NCBI GenBank assembly: GCA_029269725.1
Contig: JARJHS010000006.1
Location: 342,703-406,702, forward strand
From: Pollutibacter soli
GTDB taxonomy: Bacteria; Bacteroidota; Bacteroidia; Chitinophagales; Chitinophagaceae
Direction: 5' to 3'
Length of the DNA: 64,000 nucleotides
Shown: one piece after another, positions 7,419 through 16,333 of the stretch
Position numbering within the stretch: position 1 is the first letter of the stretch
Layout of the letters: every line of letters starts with the position of its first letter
Position numbers and translations under genes: made by a program
Notes under the pieces: model-generated
The model's input: only the letters and a program-made list of their open reading frames with translations
What the model was told of the DNA's origin: nothing
Database searches by the model: none

Positions 7419-9946
7419 AGAACCCGATGAAGATAGATAGCTGTTTTACTGGCTTTATTTCCAGCAACTTCAACAGGCGTTCCCTGCGCAATAACCTTTC
7501 CTCCCTCTTCCCCCGCGCCGGGACCAATATCGATTACCCAATCGCTACCGGCCACGATCTGCATATCGTGTTCGACAACGATCACAGTATCCCCTGCATC
7601 AACAAGGCGATTCAATTGCGCTGCAAGTTTTTCTGTATCTGACGGATGAAGACCGGTAGTCGGTTCATCTAATATATACAGCGTGTCACCGCGACCGGCA
7701 CGCTGCAATTCTGTTGCTAGTTTGATTCTCTGTGCTTCACCACCGGATAATTCTGTTGCAGGCTGCCCAAGGCGAACATATCCCAATCCCACTTCATGCA
7801 ACACATTCAGCGAACGACTGACCTGCTGATCTTCTGAAAAAAATGCAAGCGCTTCATCAACTGTCAAGCCAAGAACTTCAGCAATGTTTTTCTCTTTATA
7901 TTTTATCTCGAGTGTTTTTGAATTGTATCTCGTTCCGTTACAAACCGGGCATGGCGCATAAACACTTGGAAGAAACAACAATTCCACCATCACAAATCCT
8001 TCGCCTTCGCAATTTTCGCATCTGCCTTTTCCGACGTTGAAAGAAAACCGGCCGGCATCATAACGGCGGGCCTTAGCCGCTTTCGTGGATGCAAAAAGTT
8101 TCCTCACATGATCAAACAATCCAGTATACGTTGCAAGGTTTGAACGCGGTGTTCGCCCGATCGGCTTCTGATCAACCTGCACGAGCCGTTTTATGGATTC
8201 AATACCTGAAACAATTTTTCCTCCCAGCGTCTGAACGGTTTCCTCCTGCAACTTATCTGATTCTTCTTCTGCAGGCTGCAATACATGACCCAGGTGTTCA
8301 GCTACCAGTTCGACCAACACCTGGCTCACGAGGCTGGATTTACCCGAACCTGAAACTCCCGTTACACTAGTGAATACTCCAAGAGGGAAAGATACGTCCA
8401 GGTTGTAAAGATTATTTCTGGTGACGCCTTCCAGTGTTAGCCAGCCTTTTGGTTCACGATCCTTTGGTTCTGTAAATAGATTTTCGTGAAATAGATATTT
8501 CGCTGTTTTTGATTCTGAAATATTTTTTAAGCCATCTGCCGGACCACTATACAATATCTCTCCGCCTTTTTCGCCCGCGTCCGGACCAATGTCAACGATC
8601 CAGTCCGCATGACGTATCACATCAGGTTCATGTTCCACAACAAACAAACTGTTTCCCGAAGCTTTTAACAGATCAAGCACTTTGATCAAAGCTTCGGTAT
8701 CTGCGGGATGCAATCCAGCAGAAGGTTCATCCAGCACATACACAACACCAAAAAGATTGGAATGCACCTGTGTAGCAAGACGCAGGCGCTGCAATTCCCC
8801 AGGCGATAAAGTCGGTGTACTTCTTTCAAGGGATAGATAACCAAGACCAAGATCCAGCAATACATTTATTCTGGCAACAAGATCTTCTGCAATTCGCTGT
8901 GTGACGATCATTTTCTCCTGCGACGACTGACGGAATTTCTTCGTCGCTGATCCATCTGCGAATGGTTTGAAAACTGTCATCAGTCGTTTCAATGGCAGAC
9001 GGGAAAGTTCCGTGATATCATGTTCATCAAATTTCACCGATAATGATTCCTGACGAAGTCGTTTACCCTTACACGTCGGGCACTCACTTCCGATCATGTA
9101 TTGCGACACACGTTTCTTCATCAATGCACTCTGCGTATTTGCAAATGTGTGCAGCACATATTTTCTTGCTCCGGTAAACGTGCCCATATAACTCGGTTCC
9201 ATTTTTCTGCGGATAGCATCCTTCACTTCCTCTCGATTGAATCCTGCATATACAGGAACAGTGGGTTGTTCATCCGTAAACAAAATCCAGTCACGATCTT
9301 TTTTTGGCATTTTTTTCCATGGGACATCTACATCATAGCCCAGGGTGGTTAAAATATCGCGCAGGTTCTGCCCCTGCCATGCGCTGGGCCATGCCGCAAT
9401 TGCGCGTTCGCGGATAGTGAGGTTGTCATCAAGTACCATTGATTCTTCCGTGACCTCATATACACGTCCAAGCCCGTGACATTGCGGGCATGCGCCCTCG
9501 GGCGTATTTGGTGAAAATGATTCAGCATACAGCAACTGTTGTCCTTTCGGATAATCGCCCGCACGCGAATAAAGCATACGCAATAAGTTAGACAGTGTGG
9601 TCACAGACCCTACGGACGACCTTGTTGTCGGCGATCCCCGTTGTTGTTGCAGTGCCACAGCAGGAGGGAGCCCATCGATGCTGTCCACCACCGGAACAGG
9701 CATCTGGTGAAATAAACGTCGCGCATATGGAGAAACCGATTCGAGATAACGACGCTGGGCCTCGGCATATAAAGTGCCAAATGCCAGCGAAGATTTTCCG
9801 GATCCCGACACACCAGTAAAAACGACGAGCGCATCGCGTGGTACCTGGAGTGAGATATTTTTCAGGTTATGTTCACGCGCTCCGCTGATGTGAACGAAAC
9901 CGTCGTGGAGTTTGTCGGGATTGTGTTGGGGCATATGTTGGAGCAT
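7370..9946 (-). CDS. UvrA-like excinuclease ATPase, class II type
   Basis: A tandem ABC ATPase of the UvrA family, 858 residues from ATG 9946 (ATG 9934 is equally possible; the frame extends to 10030, but that part is repeat-derived). The first Walker A is GVSGSGKSSLAFGT and the second GVSGSGKSSLVSQVL. The signatures LSPGELQRLRLA and LSGGEAQRIKLA and both ILDEPTTGLHP/VLDEPSAGLHP Walker B segments are present. Zinc modules are CPQCHGLG, CPTCKGKR and CENCEGEG...CPVCNGTRYN. The length is below that of canonical UvrA (about 940), which fits class II UvrA (UvrA2/DrrC-like) proteins reported to lack the UvrB-interaction domain (family knowledge). No uvrB or uvrC is nearby. A role in DNA-lesion recognition or drug tolerance is inferred. 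Confidence 0.85.
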   Translation of the reverse strand: MLQHMPQHNPDKLHDGFVHISGAREHNLKNISLQVPRDALVVFTGVSGSGKSSLAFGTLYAEAQRRYLESVSPYARRLFHQMPVPVVDSIDGLPPAVALQQQRGSPTTRSSVGSVTTLSNLLRMLYSRAGDYPKGQQLLYAESFSPNTPEGACPQCHGLGRVYEVTEESMVLDDNLTIRERAIAAWPSAWQGQNLRDILTTLGYDVDVPWKKMPKKDRDWILFTDEQPTVPVYAGFNREEVKDAIRRKMEPSYMGTFTGARKYVLHTFANTQSALMKKRVSQYMIGSECPTCKGKRLRQESLSVKFDEHDITELSRLPLKRLMTVFKPFADGSATKKFRQSSQEKMIVTQRIAEDLVARINVLLDLGLGYLSLERSTPTLSPGELQRLRLATQVHSNLFGVVYVLDEPSAGLHPADTEALIKVLDLLKASGNSLFVVEHEPDVIRHADWIVDIGPDAGEKGGEILYSGPADGLKNISESKTAKYLFHENLFTEPKDREPKGWLTLEGVTRNNLYNLDVSFPLGVFTSVTGVSGSGKSSLVSQVLVELVAEHLGHVLQPAEEESDKLQEETVQTLGGKIVSGIESIKRLVQVDQKPIGRTPRSNLATYTGLFDHVRKLFASTKAAKARRYDAGRFSFNVGKGRCENCEGEGFVMVELLFLPSVYAPCPVCNGTRYNSKTLEIKYKEKNIAEVLGLTVDEALAFFSEDQQVSRSLNVLHEVGLGYVRLGQPATELSGGEAQRIKLATELQRAGRGDTLYILDEPTTGLHPSDTEKLAAQLNRLVDAGDTVIVVEHDMQIVAGSDWVIDIGPGAGEEGGKVIAQGTPVEVAGNKASKTAIYLHRVLSPQTPLLRSNERGRG

Positions 9947-9963
9947 GAAAATATTGTGCCCTG

Positions 9964-10217
9964 ACTCACCCCTCCCTCCCCTCTCGCTTCGCGATTGAAG
10001 GATGAATAAAGGACTACTATAGCTTCGCAACCGATATTAAACAATTATAAATTGTCCATTGTCAGGAAATACAATTTTTTTTATGCTTGGCGATAGGTTG
10101 CCTGAAGCATTTATTAAAATTTATCGTGGTGCTGAGAGCACTTGAGTAGTGTCAATGTTGTTGCGGGTTCCGTGTTTGCATTCACCCTGCCCCTGTCTCA
10201 ATGCGAGATAGAGGGGT
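9964..10217. repeat. two degenerate CTCACCCC palindromes
   Basis: A partial copy at about 9964-10000 (CTCACCCCTCCCTCCCCTCT, then CGCTTCGCG) overlaps the spurious 5' extension of uvrA. A second, shorter copy at about 10182-10217 reads TCACCCTGCCCCTGTCTC, a short turn, then GAGATAGAGGGGTC. Both belong to the family of the palindromes at 7369 and 10421. Confidence 0.6.
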
Positions 10218-10416
10218 CAAAAAAGGACAACCATAGCTTTTGCAACGGAAAGTATACCTGAAATATCTAACCAGCATTCAACGAAAATTAAACTTGCGTA
10301 TGAAGCGATTGAGAACAATAACTCATTCATTTATTCACGGCATAACGAAAATGCAAAAAATAACGACGTTGCCGGATGAAGTGCAGAATCTTTGATTTAG
10401 TGCAAATACTCAACAA
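10031..10416. other. intergenic stretch between uvrA and the TPR kinase
   Basis: About 390 bases with no convincing gene. It contains the degenerate palindrome at 10182-10217 and otherwise AT-rich sequence. It would hold the uvrA promoter, but no clear Bacteroidota promoter match was found. Confidence 0.5.
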
Positions 10417-12390
10417 CTAATCACTGACCCCTTCTCCACTCTCACGCTTCGCGAAAGTGGGGCCGGGGGTGAGCCACCACACCGTAAACTCACTTCCCTC
10501 CCCATTTATTGAGTTAACCTCAATCTCCCCTTTATGCGCCTTTACCATATTATAGCTCAGACTCAATCCCAACCCTATCCCATGACCTGTTGGCTTGGTG
10601 GTGAAGAATGGCTGAAAAATTTTATCGCGGATATTTTCGGAAATTCCATTGCCGTTATCCTTCACTTTTATAAGTAACTTCCCGCCTTCTCTTTTTGTCG
10701 AAACTTTTACGATGGCATGATATCTTTCTCCATCCGCTTTCTGCTTCTCGTCAACGGCGTCAAAAGCATTATTGAGTAAGTTTACAATGACCCTTGCAAT
10801 ATCCTCCGGGATCATCAATGCTGTTCCCGCATTAGGATCTGTATCAATGATCAACTCAGCCTGCAAATTTTTTTGCCTCGAACGATAACTTTGGTACGCA
10901 AGCCTGCTGTAATCCCCCACAAGCCTATTCACATCTGACAGCTCATAATGGCCGTTGCCAGTGGACGAATGCTGCAACATCGCTTTCACAATTTCATCCG
11001 CGCGTTTACCATGGAAATTTATTTTCTCTTCATTGGCTTTGAGATTTCCTGCATTCGAAATGGCTTCCGGAATATTTCCCTCTTTTAATTCACTCGTCAA
11101 TTCGTCAATCATCTCTGAATTGAGATCAGCGAAATTGTTTACAAAATTCAACGGATTCTGAATTTCATGGGCGATACCCGCAGTGAGCTGACCCAGCGAG
11201 GCCATTTTTTCCGATTGAATCAATTGCGCCTGCGTAGTTTTCAGATCGGCTAATGTCTGCGCGATTTCATTTTTTTGTTGCTGTAACAGGATGTTCGCCT
11301 GTTTTTCTTTCCTGCTGTTACGATATAAAATGATCGCCACAATCATTGCAATTGCAAAACCGCTCAGCGTTGACAACAACTTTATCCGGTTACGATAAGC
11401 AAGCTGCGCCATCTCCAATTCGCTTTGTCTCTCCCTCTGTTGAAACCCCAGCGATGTAGCAGCTGCAACTTTTTCCGCGCCATACAAACTATCTTTTACC
11501 TCCATGGCAATTTTATGGAACTGTAGTGCCATTCCAGGATCGGTATCTGAATATAATTCCGAAAGCAGCAAAGCAGAGTTGAATTCCATATCACGAAAAG
11601 AATTTCTCACACCAAAATCATAAGATCGCTTTGCATATGCGATCGCTGAATCTCTTCGTCCGCGGTCCTTGAAAAATTTTGCCAGTTCAATACTGGGATC
11701 CTTGCGATAATACATCAAAGCAAGACTGTCAAGACCCTTCATAGCATATGCATCTGCCATTATAGAGGATATACCGACCTGGATGAATCTGTTGCCCATT
11801 CCGATCGCTGTATCTTCAGCCTTTTTAGCAGAAATCAACGCCGAATCCGGAAGACCCAGCTGATTGTAAGCATCTGCAGAACGCCAGAAAGTAACTGCAT
11901 AAAAAAAAGAATCCTTGCTATTGTAGGTAAGCTCCCGCGTCTCCTGGAAGTATTTCAGCGCCTCACGATAATTTTTCAGACTCATGTACACATTACCTAT
12001 GCGTATCATGGCAAAAGCCTGGTCAAACTGCTGGTGATTAGCTCTTGCAATCTCGAGCGCCTTCAAACCCAGTTCAAGGGCATTGGTAAAATTTCCTCTT
12101 GAAAAAAAATAATAACTCAAAGCGAGCAGGCTCTTTGCTTCACCGGAAGCATAACCGATTTTCCTGGACAGCTCAAGCGCTTTCTGCCCATAGAAAAATG
12201 TTGAATCCCTTACAAGATCATCGTCACGGTAAGATTCAGCAAGCTGCGTCATCACCAGGGCTCTTGTACTATCGTCCTTCGCTGTTTGCAACGCGTAGGT
12301 AAGTCGGTCTTTCTGCAATACATCTTTATTCTGAGCATATGCCGCACAGGAGATGACCAATCCAGTAATTGCAATGTAGAAGTTCTTCAT
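10417..12390 (-). CDS. TPR-containing sensor histidine kinase
   Basis: A 657-residue membrane sensor kinase. I start at ATG 12390 because MKNFYIAITGLVISCAAYAQ is a clean signal peptide; the nine residues before it are not. Periplasmic TPR repeats (about 40-310) include SYYFFSRGNFTNALELGLKA and ALKYFQETREL. A transmembrane helix (LLSTLSGFAIAMIVAIILY) leads to a coiled coil, then HisKA with the phospho-acceptor His408 in GIAHEIQNPLNFVNNF, and a HATPase with NLLNNAFDAV, VKDNGNGI and GIGLGLSLSYNMVKAHKG. There is no receiver domain. The last 20 or so residues (PGPTFAKRESGEGVSD) are encoded by a palindromic repeat, so the native C-terminus has been replaced or extended. Confidence 0.9.
   Translation of the reverse strand: MKNFYIAITGLVISCAAYAQNKDVLQKDRLTYALQTAKDDSTRALVMTQLAESYRDDDLVRDSTFFYGQKALELSRKIGYASGEAKSLLALSYYFFSRGNFTNALELGLKALEIARANHQQFDQAFAMIRIGNVYMSLKNYREALKYFQETRELTYNSKDSFFYAVTFWRSADAYNQLGLPDSALISAKKAEDTAIGMGNRFIQVGISSIMADAYAMKGLDSLALMYYRKDPSIELAKFFKDRGRRDSAIAYAKRSYDFGVRNSFRDMEFNSALLLSELYSDTDPGMALQFHKIAMEVKDSLYGAEKVAAATSLGFQQRERQSELEMAQLAYRNRIKLLSTLSGFAIAMIVAIILYRNSRKEKQANILLQQQKNEIAQTLADLKTTQAQLIQSEKMASLGQLTAGIAHEIQNPLNFVNNFADLNSEMIDELTSELKEGNIPEAISNAGNLKANEEKINFHGKRADEIVKAMLQHSSTGNGHYELSDVNRLVGDYSRLAYQSYRSRQKNLQAELIIDTDPNAGTALMIPEDIARVIVNLLNNAFDAVDEKQKADGERYHAIVKVSTKREGGKLLIKVKDNGNGISENIRDKIFQPFFTTKPTGHGIGLGLSLSYNMVKAHKGEIEVNSINGEGSEFTVWWLTPGPTFAKRESGEGVSD
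10421..10473. repeat. TCAC..CCCC palindrome inside the kinase 3' end
   Basis: TCACTGACCCCTTCTCCACT, then TCACGCTTCGCGA and AGTGGGGCCGGGGGTGA form an imperfect hairpin of the same family as 7369-7418. It lies wholly inside the coding region and encodes the final residues of the TPR kinase; the stop TAG at 10417-10419 is just outside it. Confidence 0.7.
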
Positions 12391-12915
12391 TTGTGATCTA
12401 AACTTTTGGATACACAATCCCGTATAAGAGATAGCATTCTTCCTGATAATTTTTAGGTGTTGCAGTTACATGGAGCAATCATAATTCAACTTTCCAACTC
12501 TTTACCAATTTTCAATCCTCAAATAAAACACCGGGGACGGGACCTGGTAAGAACTATAGTTTAAAAATAAAATACTGTACTTCCCGCAATTAAGTTAATC
12601 ATTCGGCATTTAAAACTGGTGCCGGAAATTTAGCGGAGACTTGCGAGGAAAAATTTTCAGGATCGGCTGGCCATTTTTGATTTTCGGTCAAAACCGCCAG
12701 GTATCCGATCCGCCGCGGCGGATCGGATACCTGGCAGCTTTCAGCAATTTCGAAAGCGTTTCTGAAAAAAACAAGGGAAAAAAACTTTACACCGACAGAT
12801 TATTCTATTTATTTCTGTGGTTTTACACGAGGTTCTGTAAGGAATGTTCAGTAAATACAAAAATCCTCAAAAGAGATGGCAGCAAAGAAAACTGAATTGA
12901 AAGGCATGGTTGCAC
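12391..12915. other. intergenic region with palindromic repeat copy A
   Basis: About 525 bases between the kinase start and the winged-helix gene's stop. The left part (12391-12640) is plain AT-rich DNA where the kinase promoter must lie. The right part holds repeat copy A (12687-12806). The frames across it are repeat translations, not credible genes. Confidence 0.5.
12687..12806. repeat. about 120-bp palindromic repeat, copy A
   Basis: A perfect 38-bp palindrome at 12697-12734 (arms beginning CCAGGTATCCGATCC) is followed by conserved flank AGCTTTCAGCAATTTCGAAA, then GAAAAAAACAAG and CCGACAGATTATTCT. The same order occurs at 16040-16157 (copy B). The inner part of the stem differs (CCGCCG versus ACTTG) while both arms stay complementary, which is compensatory change. 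Confidence 0.8.
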
Positions 12916-13776
12916 TCATGCTATTTCTAACCGATATCCCTTTCCATGAACATTTACAATATTCACCGCCGGATCACCCTGCAGTTTTTTGCGGAGCTTG
13001 GAAATAAACATATCCAGGCTGCGGGTAACAACGACGCCTTCATCTTCCCATACTTCCTTTTGTATCCTTGCCCGGTCAATGACTTCATTCGGAGATTTGA
13101 TAAGAATAGATAAAATGTGATTTTCCTTTCCGGTGAGTTCGATCACTTCATCATCCAGCTGTAATTGTTGCAGATCAGCATAAAACCGGAACCGCCCAAC
13201 AGGAATCGCTCCGTCATCTTTGATCGGCGGTTCAATAATCTGAGGTTGACTTTTTCTTTTACGAATAACAAATACAGCCCCAACACCAATAACGGCCAGG
13301 GCGGTTAATGGAATCCATAAGAAGAGGTTGCCTGACTGCGCAGGCGCAACACGAAGCAAAATTGAATATTGATTTTCGGGAAGGTTGCGGCCGCGGCATG
13401 CTATTACTTCTTTCGCACTGTCTTTATTTAAACTAAAACTGTATACGATTTCATCGCTGCGATTTTCATGGACTTCAATCAGCCATTCGGAACGGAAATC
13501 AAAATTCCTTTTCATGATGTTGACTAAAGAATCCGGTACGAGGGCCAATGCATTTTCAAAACTGATCCGGTAAACGCCAGGTTTTTGAATCTTCACCGGC
13601 AGAACTCTTGAAACGCTATCCCGGTTGCTCAGCAGCACCATGTGACCGATATTCCTCAACATATTCAGTTCTTTCTGATCTGAATATGAAGCATCAATTT
13701 TGTCGCTTCCCCTGACTGCAAAAAACAGGAAGAGTGCGCATGGTACAATCAATATAAACCACCTTCTTTTCATCAC
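12916..13776 (-). CDS. membrane-tethered winged-helix transcription regulator
   Basis: A 286-residue protein. It has an N-terminal transmembrane or signal segment (about 5-21), an extracytoplasmic region of about 130 residues (ELNMLRNIGHMVLLSNRDSV...), a second membrane helix (about 151-171, LFLWIPLTALAVIGVGAVFV) and a basic stop-transfer RKRK. The C-terminal OmpR/PhoB-type winged helix (about 195-286) has LTGKENHILSILIKSPNEVI, RSLDMFISKLRKKL and VNVHGKGYRLE. The predicted topology puts the DNA-binding domain in the cytoplasm with the sensor outside, like ToxR but in reverse order. There is no receiver domain. It is likely a one-component or kinase-independent regulator; the ligand is unknown. 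Confidence 0.8.
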   Translation of the reverse strand: MMKRRWFILIVPCALFLFFAVRGSDKIDASYSDQKELNMLRNIGHMVLLSNRDSVSRVLPVKIQKPGVYRISFENALALVPDSLVNIMKRNFDFRSEWLIEVHENRSDEIVYSFSLNKDSAKEVIACRGRNLPENQYSILLRVAPAQSGNLFLWIPLTALAVIGVGAVFVIRKRKSQPQIIEPPIKDDGAIPVGRFRFYADLQQLQLDDEVIELTGKENHILSILIKSPNEVIDRARIQKEVWEDEGVVVTRSLDMFISKLRKKLQGDPAVNIVNVHGKGYRLEIA

Positions 13777-14214
13777 TCAGTTATGAAGTTTAAAATGCAC
13801 TGCTCGGCGCAATTTTTCAATCATGTAAAACTATGTAAACTGTCCGGCCCCAGCGTATCATTCATATAAATTTACAGTCGGTTACATATAATTTACAAGC
13901 AGTTTACCAACCCTGGCAGGTCATGGCTTAGATTGCCCTTAAAAAATGGTAAAATATATGGTTCTCAGGTGTTGAGCGGAAACGGGATGAATAAGTCGGA
14001 TATTTCAGGCTGGATAATTCTCTCATACAGGTGGGAACTGTTCCATATTCAAAAACTGCTCGATTTTCCGGGCGATGAAAAAATTTCTGTCCCGGACTTT
14101 TCCGGATATACCAAAAAATCACTGGCAAAAGAGTATTAAGTAACAATGTTTTCCAATTGATCCCGGTGGAAGATAATCTCAAAACCTCATCTAAACGCGA
14201 AAGTTAACAAGCAC
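13777..14214. other. divergent intergenic region
   Basis: About 440 bases between the winged-helix gene and the propeller lipoprotein, which are transcribed away from each other, so both promoters should be here. Short open frames exist on both strands (68 and 84 codons) but overlap each other and have no recognisable features. I see no repeat. Confidence 0.5.
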
Positions 14215-15909
14215 ATGCGACTACTGAATATTCTTACTTTTTTAGCCCTTGGTTTCATCACTGCATGCCAGACTGCGCCGATAAAAAAATCGGGTGGATA
14301 CCAGGAAGACACTTTGTTTACAGACAGGAATAGAAAACAACTACCGGATAAATCTTACAACTATGTCTACAATGAAATCAGATACACCGATTCCAGTAGT
14401 ATGGGTGTAATAATACAGAACAGCCTTCCAAAGGGTGGAATGCGGTATACCAATACCAGCAATAAAAGATTTCCTTACGTTATATACTGGAGCCGTATAA
14501 CTAATATTACAAATACTCCACTCGAAATAACGATTGATTTTCCTGCCGACTCATTCCCTTTACCAGGCACTTATTTAAAATTATTCCTGCTTCCGGATAC
14601 GATGACTTCTGAAAAATTATCAATGTTCGACTATGGTATCAAAGGATTAAAATCATTTCTTGACAGCGGTTTTTATAAACCAACGCATTTAAATCAAACA
14701 ATTCAACCAAAAGAATTCTGCGCTTTGTATGTTGCAGTATTGTCTTCTGAGCCAGGTGGTGTCGTACGAACCGGATTTGCTTTAAACAAACGAGGCCTTT
14801 TTTACAGGGTTACAGGCATAACTCCCGAGCTTGATGAAACACAAATTCCCTGCGGAACGATTGCGAGAACAGTTTCTGCATCAAAACCAGCGCCTCTAAT
14901 AATTGGTAAACCCAGCGCAATAAATGACCCTGGTCTTGTAAGCCAGTACATCCGAAGTATATTCCAGGACTCAAGGGGGAATTACTGGTTCGGTCCGGCA
15001 GGTCAGAGTGTAGTCAGGTACGATGGAAAAACTTTGCGATACTTCAGTGAAGCAGAGTTTTTCAATAACGATACTGTAGTGGTTGGTGATAAAATGAGCG
15101 TACACGCTATCGCTGAGGATCAGAATGGCAACTTATGGTTCGGAACGGATAAAGGTGTTGTGAAATACGATGGCTTGCTCAAGGATTCAGCAGAACAAGG
15201 AAAGTCATTTAAAAGATATGCTGAAAAAGAAGGGCTGAGTAATCTCTATATCGGTCGTAAAAGTATTCTCGCAGCTAAATCCGGCAAAGTATGGATTGGC
15301 ACCGGAGGCGGTGTTTTCATTTATGATCCATCCGCCGATAGTGCCGGAGGCAAATGCTTTACACCATTTGAGTTAATTCCTTCAGTACAAATCAAAGATA
15401 TCATGGAAGATCAGGATGGAAACATCTGGTTTGGCACAGGCAATAATGGTGTCTTTCGATATGATCCCAAATTGTCGGGCCCGGGTGCAATCAGGAATAT
15501 TAAGGAGAATGATCGCCTTGGGGATAACTATGCCGGCGGTATTATACAGGACAAATCAGGTAATTTCTGGTTTACGATGAAGGGTGGTATATGCAAATAT
15601 GATGGTAAAACCTTCACCAATTTTACTTCAAAAGACGGGCTGGGTGGTACTGAAATCTGGGGTATCTATCTTGAAAAATCCGGCATCATCTGGATCACTG
15701 CAAGAGGCAGCACTACGCGATTCGATCCTTCGATTCCGCTGTCAGATCCAAAAGCATTTACTGTTTTTACTGAAGCTGACGGATTAAACTGTTGCGTTCA
15801 GAGCATGTACCAGGACAAGGCGGGAAATATGTGGTGGGGTGCGGGCGCCGGACTTTACAGGTTTGATGGGAAACGATTTTACCAGGTGAAACAAAAAGGG
15901 CCGTGGTAG
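14215..15909 (+). CDS. regulator-propeller (Reg_prop) lipoprotein
   Basis: A 564-residue predicted lipoprotein: MRLLNILTFLALGFITAC has a lipobox with Cys at 18. The N-terminal half (about 30-230) is a beta-rich domain without a recognised family. The C-terminal half contains two-component-regulator-propeller units: SRGNYWFGPAGQSVVRYDGK, QNGNLWFGTDKGVVKYDG, QDGNIWFGTGNNGVFRYDP, KSGNFWFTMKGGICKYDGK, KSGIIWITARGSTTRFDP and KAGNMWWGAGAGLYRFDGK. Such propellers form the periplasmic sensor of hybrid two-component systems, but here no kinase is fused. It may sense and hand a signal to a separate membrane regulator such as the divergent winged-helix protein (inference). Confidence 0.85.
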   Translation: MRLLNILTFLALGFITACQTAPIKKSGGYQEDTLFTDRNRKQLPDKSYNYVYNEIRYTDSSSMGVIIQNSLPKGGMRYTNTSNKRFPYVIYWSRITNITNTPLEITIDFPADSFPLPGTYLKLFLLPDTMTSEKLSMFDYGIKGLKSFLDSGFYKPTHLNQTIQPKEFCALYVAVLSSEPGGVVRTGFALNKRGLFYRVTGITPELDETQIPCGTIARTVSASKPAPLIIGKPSAINDPGLVSQYIRSIFQDSRGNYWFGPAGQSVVRYDGKTLRYFSEAEFFNNDTVVVGDKMSVHAIAEDQNGNLWFGTDKGVVKYDGLLKDSAEQGKSFKRYAEKEGLSNLYIGRKSILAAKSGKVWIGTGGGVFIYDPSADSAGGKCFTPFELIPSVQIKDIMEDQDGNIWFGTGNNGVFRYDPKLSGPGAIRNIKENDRLGDNYAGGIIQDKSGNFWFTMKGGICKYDGKTFTNFTSKDGLGGTEIWGIYLEKSGIIWITARGSTTRFDPSIPLSDPKAFTVFTEADGLNCCVQSMYQDKAGNMWWGAGAGLYRFDGKRFYQVKQKGPW

Positions 15910-16333
15910 CAAATACATGACCGATAAAAGAATGCATTAAAAACCGCTCAGCGTCGTGATGATTAAAAGAGCCCGGTATTGACGTATTCAGCAGTTCGAT
16001 AACCAGCAAATAAATTTTTACGGATTTTCGCGTTGTTTGGCAAAAGTCGCCAGGTATCCGATACTTGCAAGTATCGGATACCTGGGAGCTTTCAGCAATT
16101 TCGAAAGCGAATTCAGAAAAAACAAGTGAAAAATACTTTTATCCGACAGATTATTCTTTCATGAGAAAAGAAAATTGCGTTTTATACTTCATCATTAATT
16201 CTTATGCTTCCTTGAAGATTTTCGATGGAACACCTACATTAGAAAACTTTGTACCACCCGAGTCTCCCCTTTTTTGAATAAATTCGTTCCCGTTTATTTA
16301 CAGCGAAACCAGCATTCCATCCACCACTCAACC
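15910..16333. other. intergenic region with repeat copy B
   Basis: About 420 bases. The middle is the palindromic repeat at 16040-16157. The frame running through it is a repeat translation. The last 170 bases precede the start of the large HEAT/cytochrome gene and probably hold its promoter; a TTTG occurs at about 16248 without a clear full match. Confidence 0.5.
16040..16157. repeat. about 120-bp palindromic repeat, copy B
   Basis: A perfect 36-bp palindrome at 16050-16085 (CCAGGTATCCGATACTTG and its complement), then AGCTTTCAGCAATTTCGAAA, AACAAGTGAAAAA and CCGACAGATTATTCT. It is collinear with copy A at 12687-12806 and in the same orientation. Confidence 0.8.

Noticed and set aside
13928..14182. 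Small genes in the divergent gap
   Set aside because: The overlapping frames on both strands have no features, and the gap is needed for two promoters.
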